Part shown: in pieces, positions 9,501 through 16,500 of the stretch
Layout of the letters: the number at the start of each line of letters is the position of its first letter
Position numbering within the stretch: the first letter of the stretch is position 1
Assembly: GCA_910585825.1 (NCBI GenBank)
Contig: CAJUEY010000044.1
Location: 1-17,304, forward strand
Direction of reading: 5' to 3'
Source: an uncultured Lachnospiraceae bacterium
Lineage (GTDB): Bacteria; Bacillota; Clostridia; Lachnospirales; Lachnospiraceae
Length of the DNA: 17,304 bases
The notes under the pieces: model-generated
Told to the model about the DNA's origin: nothing
Databases searched by the model: none
Seen by the model: the letters and a program-made list of their open reading frames with translations, nothing else
Made by a program: the position numbers and the translations under genes

Positions 9501-12495
9501 CCTGGGTTGCCGGAGCCCCTGTACCACCGTTGGCATTATAGGTTACGGTATAAAAAGACTCTGACTTAGGCAAGCATTTAATAGTGATTATTTCTATCGC
9601 GTCCTCATAAGAATCTGTTCTTGATGCCGCCACAAAAATTTCAACAGTTCCTTCTTTATTTACAGTAACGATACCATCAGGCGAAACAGTTGCTATGCTT
9701 TCATCTTCAGAATGATAATACAGCTTACCATCGCCATTTGTTGATGCATTTAAGCTAAACGCTTTGTCACTAACATACTTTTCGAAAGTTTTCTCACAAG
9801 AAATTGTTTGCTTTTTGAGAATTGGCTTAAATAATGCTTTTACTGTAACATCGTTTAAAGCCGTCATACGATATGTGTTAGACACTTCTATAAGTAAATC
9901 TCCATCGTACCATCCATCAAACTGGTATCCATCTACCGGATAAGCAACTAAAGTTACTGCATCTCCTTTTGCATAATCACCAATTCCATAAACCGTACCA
10001 TCACCAGTAACTTCACAGTCAATTTCACATACAGCGCTATCCTCAACTGAAATGTATTCGTCTGCATTTATTTGTGTTCCATTATTTGCACTTAGTGGTA
10101 GTGCTTCTATTGAGGTTTGCATAACACCTGATGGAATTGTTTGTGTGTATTCGCCTCCATTTGTAAGCGATACATCATAATAATTCATACGTCCAGTCGG
10201 CAACCCATTTTCAAACTCTTCCAATGTATAATTCATTGTACCGTCATCTGTTCCAATAAAATTAATACTTACATTTAAGCTTTGAGGGATATATACTGTT
10301 TTAACATCGTCAGATACTTCCATATAAATGCTGTCGTCAAACTCACAATAACCATCTTCAGCATAACCGATTTGATTGCCTTTTTCATCAAAAACAGCGA
10401 GAGTCACTGGACATTGAACAGTTGCTTTTTTTCCTCCATTGAACCATGAATTCCAAACTTTTTCAAACCAGTTTACGTTTGCGTTCAAATCCTTTTCAGG
10501 GTGGTAAATATAGTTGTATAAAATATCCTCTAAATTTTCTTTCTTTTCTTTTACCAGTTTTAACGCTGCTGCTGCAGTTTTATTTTTTACAGATCCATCG
10601 GAAAAATCTAAGTCTTTAATCTGATTGTATAAGCTTTCTGCATCTGTCAGCGATTCCGTCAGTCTTTTTTTATTAGTTAAAGATGAAATACTTTTTGCAA
10701 TATTATAACCGTCATAAAGTGATACTGCATATTTTAAGAGATTACCATATCCTTTGCTCTTCATATAATCTACAATACCACCGATATAGCTCTCGAATTC
10801 ATCCTGTGCAATTTGTGTGATATAAGCAAGTTTTGCCACATCTTTTAAATAAGCTTTCAGGCCATCTTTCACTACCTGTTCCGCCGTATCGCTTAACACT
10901 TTATAATACTGTGCCATTGTATTTTTATTAGTATCCAGATCACTTGACAGCATAAAGGTATAAGAGTTCGGTTTCTCCGAAACTCGTTTTTTTCTTGTCA
11001 CCGTAATGCTTCCTGAAAAAGCTTTCCATTGGCTATATGCGTTAACTTCAACATTGAAATCTCCAGACGAAATTGAAAATTTATAAGTTTTATATGATTT
11101 TGCTATTTCATTTACAATTTGTGCTTCAATTTCTGTAATACTTTTTGATAAATCAATTTTTTTTAGACCTGGACAATCATCATAAAACTCATTATAAAAC
11201 TCTGCCAATCCGACATAAGCTGCATTAAGCGCTCCATCGTCATCACAAAAACCCGTCAGTGCCGGCTGAGATTTTTTCTGGTCTTTTTCCCGCAAACTCG
11301 CTACTTCTTCTTTCGTACTGACCTCTGTTATTACAGCTTCGTTTAGTACATTCATATAGGCATCAATCGCAGAGGCAAAACTCTGGAATGCGCACCTTAC
11401 CTCTTCTTCCCTGGAAGTTCCTGAACTGCCACCACCATAGCCAGACAATTGATGGTTAATTTGTCCTTGAATTACACTTTTAGTTTCTGACCAGAGATCA
11501 GATGACAGATCAATATGCAAAGCGGGCACGACAGCATTTTGACTATCATTGACCTTATTTCCATATAAATTCACACTCTCAAGATGATCAATCTGTGATG
11601 CATAACCAGAAGAATTTCCCGGTATTCTCAGCCACCACCAAGAATCTCCTCTAGTATAAAAATCTTCTGTATAATCGTAATCGCCATCATGAGTAATAAA
11701 CGCACCTCTTGAATGAGCATAGTCGCTTAGCCTCATGCTTCGGCTTTCGGAAAACACATCCCTATATTCGCAAAATCCATACTCTAAATTAGTCACTTCC
11801 GAAATTGAGAGCAAAAATACCCTATCTGTGGTATCATTTCCTCCTTCTGTATTATAATAAGGATTATCTTCATTTACCATGGTCTGCGATACAATCGCTC
11901 CCCGTTCTCCGCTACTGAAGGCCGTTTCATAAAAATCATTGTTCAGCCAACTTCTCAATGTGCAGTTTTCCCATGTGATAGACTTATATGTATCATTGTA
12001 ACACTTACAATCCAGCCCTTTATCTGCGACAACAAACATCGTACTGCTGTTCACTTTCAATACACGCCATTTAATCCGCTCCCATTTGAAATAACGATAT
12101 TCACTTTCTCCAAAATAACCGTCATAATTGGTATCACTCTTACTAATCCTGCGGTACTTTTGTCCATTCACCCATGCATCTCCATTTGTATCATAGAAAG
12201 CCCCTATAATCGCCGCTGTCAATGCATCTCCTGTAACCTCTGTCTGGGGATAGCTGCCGAAATACACATAACTCCATGTCGTGGTATCCGTACCGTCATT
12301 CTTTTTCGTACAGTTATGCACCGGATCTGCAGGCATTCCTCTTGTCTCTCTGGTTTGTTCCACCGCCTCTGCTGCATTTTCTGTTTCCCCTGCGTTCTCC
12401 GCCCATACAGGAAATCCCTGCATAGTAAAAAGCATTACCGCTACCAGCAGCAATGACACAATTTTCCTTACTGCTTTTATTTTTTGCTTTTTCAT
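6532..12495 (-). CDS. Giant secreted mosaic protein: DUF6273-like, InlB-like repeats, Big2 and GLUG domains
   Basis: This 1,987-residue secreted protein has its start fixed by AGGAGA about 5 nt upstream of ATG 12495 and by a clear signal peptide (residues 1-32, ending GFPVWA/EN). Residues 74-335 match a DUF6273-like domain common in Lachnospiraceae surface proteins (YVYFGSYPQTEV, TLRSWLNNDFYETAF, WWWLRIPG, VVPALHIDL). Residues 365-690 are mostly helical with no family I recognise. Residues 690-890 are beta-rich (EFDDSIYMEVSDDVKTVYIP, GTDDGTMNYTLEEFENG). An Ig-like segment spans about 895-975, and five InlB/Listeria-Bacteroides-type repeats span 981-1358 (GYTFLGWAT, HKFLGWNTKKDGSGTGY). Four Big2 domains span 1360-1692 (SVTWTSSNTGVATV twice). 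GLUG repeats fill 1695-1960 (YAGGIAGF, YAGGIVGAADSS, MAGGIVGEA). There is no LPXTG, cell-wall-binding or S-layer domain at the C-terminus, and the protein stops soon after the last GLUG unit. The role is probably adhesion or surface display; the ligand is unknown. Transcription is probably separate from the upstream pair, given the 219-bp gap. Confidence 0.9.
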   Translation of the reverse strand: MKKQKIKAVRKIVSLLLVAVMLFTMQGFPVWAENAGETENAAEAVEQTRETRGMPADPVHNCTKKNDGTDTTTWSYVYFGSYPQTEVTGDALTAAIIGAFYDTNGDAWVNGQKYRRISKSDTNYDGYFGESEYRYFKWERIKWRVLKVNSSTMFVVADKGLDCKCYNDTYKSITWENCTLRSWLNNDFYETAFSSGERGAIVSQTMVNEDNPYYNTEGGNDTTDRVFLLSISEVTNLEYGFCEYRDVFSESRSMRLSDYAHSRGAFITHDGDYDYTEDFYTRGDSWWWLRIPGNSSGYASQIDHLESVNLYGNKVNDSQNAVVPALHIDLSSDLWSETKSVIQGQINHQLSGYGGGSSGTSREEEVRCAFQSFASAIDAYMNVLNEAVITEVSTKEEVASLREKDQKKSQPALTGFCDDDGALNAAYVGLAEFYNEFYDDCPGLKKIDLSKSITEIEAQIVNEIAKSYKTYKFSISSGDFNVEVNAYSQWKAFSGSITVTRKKRVSEKPNSYTFMLSSDLDTNKNTMAQYYKVLSDTAEQVVKDGLKAYLKDVAKLAYITQIAQDEFESYIGGIVDYMKSKGYGNLLKYAVSLYDGYNIAKSISSLTNKKRLTESLTDAESLYNQIKDLDFSDGSVKNKTAAAALKLVKEKKENLEDILYNYIYHPEKDLNANVNWFEKVWNSWFNGGKKATVQCPVTLAVFDEKGNQIGYAEDGYCEFDDSIYMEVSDDVKTVYIPQSLNVSINFIGTDDGTMNYTLEEFENGLPTGRMNYYDVSLTNGGEYTQTIPSGVMQTSIEALPLSANNGTQINADEYISVEDSAVCEIDCEVTGDGTVYGIGDYAKGDAVTLVAYPVDGYQFDGWYDGDLLIEVSNTYRMTALNDVTVKALFKPILKKQTISCEKTFEKYVSDKAFSLNASTNGDGKLYYHSEDESIATVSPDGIVTVNKEGTVEIFVAASRTDSYEDAIEIITIKCLPKSESFYTVTYNANGGTGAPATQEKTQGTVLTLSTVKPTRAGYTFLGWATSKTAAAVEYMAGASFDRDQNTTLYAVWKANTYTITFNKNGGSGSLSKVSCTYGKSTDLPANKFTRSGHKFLGWNTKKDGSGTGYANKASVKNLASTNGKTVTLYAQWGKGVTVTYNANSGKVSKKLKKVYHKSTYGTLATPTRKGYAFTGWYTKKNSGSKITSKTKVSKKSNHTLYAHWTNKKNKITYYLNGGKNNAKNPSGYYETTATITLKNPTKTGYTFKGWYSDSKFKKKVTKIKKGSTGARKFYAKWVANTYTVRYNSNGGTGSMADTTSMKYGTSYKLRTNTFKRSGYIFAGWAAAPDGKVVYSDGASVMNLASDNGAVKTLYAKWTLIAVEKITLNAASVSINVGETYKLQAAISPAEATDNLVWSSGNTAVATVSNGVVTGETAGMTTITVKSSNGKTASCTVTVKTPEVLPSGITLSEKTATIEVGKTISLTATVAPGNAANKSVTWTSSNTGVATVRDGVVTGKSAGTATITASTGNGKTASCTVTVSTPEVLPSSITLSEQTVAIEVGKTVSLTATVEPGNATNKSVTWTSSNTGVATVSDGVVTGKSAGTATITASTGNGKTASCTVTVTDSVVIAESVSLNKHSLNLEKGETEQLQATIKPDNVTDNFVVWSSADVSVATVDQNGNVEAVNDGTVAITVSTANGKKATCSVTVYTSVQIRTVAELKAMEDDLDGNYKLAANIDLGTSEWTPIGKDKNMPFTGRLYGNGYQITGLSITDNSQVYSGLFGCCKGTVANLTVSGTISTDGSNGDSYRYAGGIAGFAENATIEKCTNLVEINVSNENETIGTYTYAGGIVGAADSSTNIFECKNAADITAVSPKGTRADAMAGGIVGEAFNGGKIQDCENTGIISSHASNGTKYWVSSCAGGIAGAAGLSKITDCINRGNVFAEGSISISSDYDSMVLAGGIAGHSNKSGNVSGENFADNIQATGNELITIIQQDPLVAFSID
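7663..8166 (-). repeat. Two near-identical tandem Big2 repeat units (252-bp period)
   Basis: Within the 1,987-residue gene, Big2 units 2 and 3 (residues 1444-1527 and 1528-1611) repeat with an 84-codon period. The protein copies differ at only about nine of the first 77 positions, and most differences between the DNA copies are single bases. The flanking Big2 units 1 and 4 are clearly more diverged, so this is a recent internal duplication able to recombine and change the number of units. Confidence 0.85.
8422..9555 (-). repeat. Block of five InlB/Listeria-Bacteroides-type (Flg_new-like) repeats
   Basis: Residues 981-1358 of the 1,987-residue protein are five repeats of about 70-78 residues. 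They share the pattern TYTVTYNxNGGxG, then PTRxGYxFxGWxT, then TLYAxW. They are diverged at DNA level, unlike the Big2 units next to them. Repeats 1, 2 and 5 carry intact NGG turns. Repeats 3 and 4 are richer in Lys (KVSKKLKKVYHK, SKFKKKVTKIKK). The fold is a small beta domain known from internalin B-repeats and many surface proteins, and acts as a stalk or binding module. Confidence 0.85.
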
Positions 12496-12570
12496 CGTAT
12501 TCTCCTATTAAACAATAATATATATCAACTTCAAATCCTGCTCTATATTGAACAGGCATAATCAATTCGC

Positions 12571-12600
12571 TATATATTAACTTAAATGTATCTTTGTCCA
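12571..12600 (-). promoter_or_regulatory. Possible sigma-A promoter for the 1,987-residue gene
   Basis: In the 219-bp gap (12496-12714) before the giant gene, the minus strand carries TGGACA (12600-12595), an 18-nt spacer and TATATA (12576-12571), about 75 nt before ATG 12495. It resembles a -35/-10 pair with a slightly long spacer in AT-rich DNA, so chance matches are likely. I see no hairpin with a T-run in the gap, so no terminator for the upstream pair can be called. Confidence 0.3.
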
Positions 12601-12714
12601 TTTTTAAATCTGAAGTCGCCTATTTCTATCACGGAAACCAAATATTGATAATTAAATTGCCTATAACTACTTTTAAAACAAAGAATTTTATCACAAGCGC
12701 AAATAGATGGAATA

Positions 12715-13512
12715 TTAGGGAAATGAAAAACCTTTCACATCCTCTATATTAATAATTCCGACCTCTTTTCCATTTGATGCCTCTACATAATGCTTTGTTC
12801 CCCAGATATTTGGTTTAACATTCGTTTTCAAAAATATAGTTTCACCTTGCGTGAAAGAAATACGAGAATAATTAAAAGGTATAAATCCCGGAAAAACCAA
12901 AACACGCTTAACATTACTAGTCCCGTATACTGGATAATATACTTTTACATCATTACTTAACGTATATTTTTCCAAACTATCTATCTGCATAAATTCTTCT
13001 ACCTTACCCTGCGAATAACTCTCTGTACAAATATTACTACTCACATTATAAAATAAAAGTGTTAGCAGAATCGGCAATATACAGAAAACAGACTTCAGTT
13101 TTTTATTGTCCATAATATATGCTGCTAATAGTGCCGCTAAATAGAAACACAAAACAATCACTACAGGAAAAATCAGATATCTCAATGCTTCACTATTCTC
13201 ATTTGTACCTAAAAAAGTCATATATTTTTTTAAACCTTGAGTATCTATATCCCTCATGGTTACAAAAACAAACAATCCATAAAACCAAAAAATGCAAATT
13301 GAAATAAGATTAATTCCAAAAAATATTCCCCTAACTTTATCATGAGCCTTATAATAAACTTTCATCATAAGAGCAAATAATCCCAAATCAATTGCAGCAA
13401 AAAGTATGTAAATTATTATAATGCCAATATGTGTTACGATTTGGTATAATCCGCCAATCAACAATAAGATGAGCGCCAAAATTACAATCAACGGAATCTC
13501 TATAAAAACCAT
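12715..13512 (-). CDS. Five-helix membrane protein with beta-rich extracellular tail, unknown function
   Basis: This 265-residue protein starts at ATG 13512, preceded by GGAGG at 13521-13525 (8-nt spacing). An upstream in-frame TTG at 13527 would overlap that ribosome binding site and is less likely. Hydrophobic segments lie at about residues 2-23, 28-52, 63-85, 113-133 and 141-157. The last 100 or so residues are soluble and beta-rich (KYTLSNDVKVYYPVYGTSNV, FTQGETIFLKTNVKPNIWGT), ending NIEDVKGFSFP. Five helices would place the tail outside if the N-terminus is inside. I recognise no catalytic motif and no transporter signature. It begins 26 bp after the stop of the giant LRR-peptidase gene and has its own strong ribosome binding site, so the two are very probably co-transcribed. 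A helper role in export, anchoring or immunity to the peptidase protein is possible but is only inferred from position. Confidence 0.75.
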   Translation of the reverse strand: MVFIEIPLIVILALILLLIGGLYQIVTHIGIIIIYILFAAIDLGLFALMMKVYYKAHDKVRGIFFGINLISICIFWFYGLFVFVTMRDIDTQGLKKYMTFLGTNENSEALRYLIFPVVIVLCFYLAALLAAYIMDNKKLKSVFCILPILLTLLFYNVSSNICTESYSQGKVEEFMQIDSLEKYTLSNDVKVYYPVYGTSNVKRVLVFPGFIPFNYSRISFTQGETIFLKTNVKPNIWGTKHYVEASNGKEVGIINIEDVKGFSFP

Positions 13513-13538
13513 CAAATCATCCTCCAAATTATCCTACA

Positions 13539-16500
13539 TTATTTTTTGATTTTCTGTTTCTTCCCATTAAGTCCCTTTTTTTGAAGTAATTTTTTATAAA
13601 ACTTCAAACAAGATGATGGCGCTTTAGCTGTTGCCTTTGGATGAATTTTTGCAAATGCTTTCTTTCCTACATTTTTGCTTGTCAACTTCTTTGTCTTTAT
13701 TTTTATTGTTTTAAGGTTTTTACACCCATAAAATGCCTGCTTTCCTATTTTTTTCACTTTTGCCGGTATTGTAACAGTTTTAAGTGAAGTACAGTTATAA
13801 AATGCATTATCTCCAATTGAAACCAGATTATTTCCAATCGTCAGAGTTTCTAACTTACTGCATCCGCTAAATGAATTCTTACCAATAATGGTTACATTAC
13901 TTCCAATTTTTATTTTTTTCAGTTTTTTGTTATTTTTAAAAGCATCTGCAGCGATGCTGGTCACCTTATAAGAAATACCATCAATCTCAACTGTAGACGG
14001 AATTGAAATATTTGAAATTCCATTGCTCAGGGGTTTCATATATTCTACAGTTCCACCTTTCGTTTCCGCATCGGTAACCATATAAACTGCACCTGTCTTA
14101 GAGTCAGTCAATTCCTTCCCTTTTGTTGGAATTTCTATCTGCTTATCTATGACCGTATTTTCATTTCTCTTATATCCACAAACGATACACTCTTCATGCT
14201 TTAGACCAGATTCAAGTATTGTTGCATTTTTGTCAATTATCCATTTAAATTTATGATCAGATAATTCTGCCTTTTCTCCACACTCACATTCTTTCCAATG
14301 GCTCTTGTCATCTGTTTTCCATTTGCTTCCAAATTGATGTGTGTCTTCCGTGATGAGAGGTGTTTCGTATGTTCCATTTTTATCTATGTCAACTTTTACA
14401 CCTATTGTATTTTTATCAATCTCATATATATATACATCATCATAATTTGTACTAAAAATTGTTTCTGCAGTGAAATCTTCTCCCTCAGCAGATATTTTTA
14501 CACTTCTCAGGTTAGATGCCGAAAGCGTATATCCATCTTTTACTTTTGTATAAACAAGATTATCCACCCCCGTACCAGATATGGTAACAGAATACCAATC
14601 CGTTACACAATCAACGTCATCAGTAACCATAGTAATATCATAAGATGCGTCCGATCCCTTCAATGTAATTGAACCGCTGGGTTTAAACAATGTATAGGTG
14701 GAATTTGTAACATCAGCATAATAATCCACTGTTTCATAATCCATTTTTAAACTATAATCAGATGGTTTTAAATAAGATAATGTATAGGAAGAAGTCGGAT
14801 TCCATAAAGCATATAGCTCATCATTCTCTGTCATATATATACTGTCATCCATATCCATATCATATCTTACTATTTCATCTGAAAAATCCCCGGCATAATC
14901 AGCATTGGGATTTCCACTGTTTTTCACTTTTTCAACTGATGACATGTTTTGACTCTTATTATCAATCTCTAAACCTGCAATATAGTGACCGGCACTGAAT
15001 TCGGACATTAAATCAACTTCTTCTTTCAGCGATTCATACCGCATAATATTTCGAATACCTCCATTATTCGTCGATGTTCCACTTTCAGCATTCCAATAAC
15101 AACTTTGAACCCTTCCATTAGAATATGTCTTATTCCAATATGGCACTATCCAACTGCTGTCTGAAGATCTAAAATATAAACATGCATCATTATTGATAAC
15201 ATTACCGCTTGAATAGTTTGGATCTGCTATCAATACTTTTCTATCATAAGTTTTTCCTGTTACAGAGGAATAATAATTGCATTTTTCTATTCCATAGACC
15301 AAAACAGCATGTGCACCATTGGTGATTGATCCACTATTCGTATTTTTTGTCACAATTTTATATGACAATTTTACGAGGTAGTTCGAATTTTCTGCAACAT
15401 CGCTGAGTTTTGAAATGAAATCTGCCTGTGGATACTCTCCTATCAGAAATGGCGTTTGTCTTATAGACTGGCACATTTCACTATTTGATTGCAACACCTG
15501 AATAAAATTAATGACTGAGGTCATATTTGATGTATTTGAATTTTGATTTACTATATCAGAGCCGCCATACCGTGACAATTTTAAATCACCTTGATATGCC
15601 ATGATTTCTGAAATAGTCATTCCGAAACAGGAACCATTAAACCCTGATTCATTATTCTTAGCTATTTTCCAGTCCAATTCAGCAATATCAGAATTGCTGA
15701 GATTAAAATCTTTTTTCATTTTATTTTTAACATCGTTATTCACATTATAATTCAAAAAATATCGGCTGGAATTGTCAAATCTCCAATTATTTTTCCCCCA
15801 TACAAACGACTTTTCATTCACTACTTTGGCATTTATAGTAAATGTTTTTGTTACAGTTCCAGCGTAATTTCCCTTACCTGTGATAGTCACTGTGGCTGTC
15901 CCTATGTCCACATTATTAGAATATGAAACTGTATAATGAGTCCCACTTATGAGTGTTGTAGAACCATCTTTAACAGTTACCGATGGCCGCTTTTCCGTTC
16001 CGTCATAAGTGTAGCTTGTCGTTCCCAAAGTGACGTTTGTTCCGCTGATTGATTTTGCAGAAATTGCAAATGTTTTTGAGGCTGTACCGGTATAATTTCC
16101 AATTCCCGTAATTGTAACTGTAGCCGTTCCTGCATTAATGTTATTAGAATATGTAACCGAATAATCTTTTCCATTAACTAACCTTGTTGATCCGTCTTTC
16201 ACAGTAATTATAGGTTCTTTCTCACTGCCATCATAAATATAACTATCTACCGAAAGAGTGATTTCACAATTTGCAATATCTCTCAATTCAGAAAATGGAA
16301 TTCCATTTTCTTCCGCATAGGTCTTTGCATAAGAACCGTCTTTTCCGAAAATAGTCAAATCATTGCAACCTCTAAATGCATCAGACACTATTTTTGTCAC
16401 GCTGTCGGGAATTGTTATGCTCGTTAAGCTGCTACAACCACTAAATGCTCGATTCCCTATCACCGTCACGCTGTCAGGAATCGTTATGCTCGTCAAGCCA

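Noticed and set aside
8422..9555. InlB-like repeats as evidence of an internalin or a pathogen
   Set aside because: These repeats occur in many commensal Clostridia surface proteins, and the LRRs here are BspA-type rather than internalin-type.
12314..12601. A 95-codon minus-strand frame over the start of the giant gene
   Set aside because: It overlaps the giant gene's signal peptide in another frame and shows no protein family. The giant gene has a strong ribosome binding site and a clear signal peptide.
13513..13527. TTG at 13527 as the start of the membrane protein
   Set aside because: ATG 13512 has GGAGG at an 8-nt distance; the TTG start would overlap that site and has no ribosome binding site of its own.
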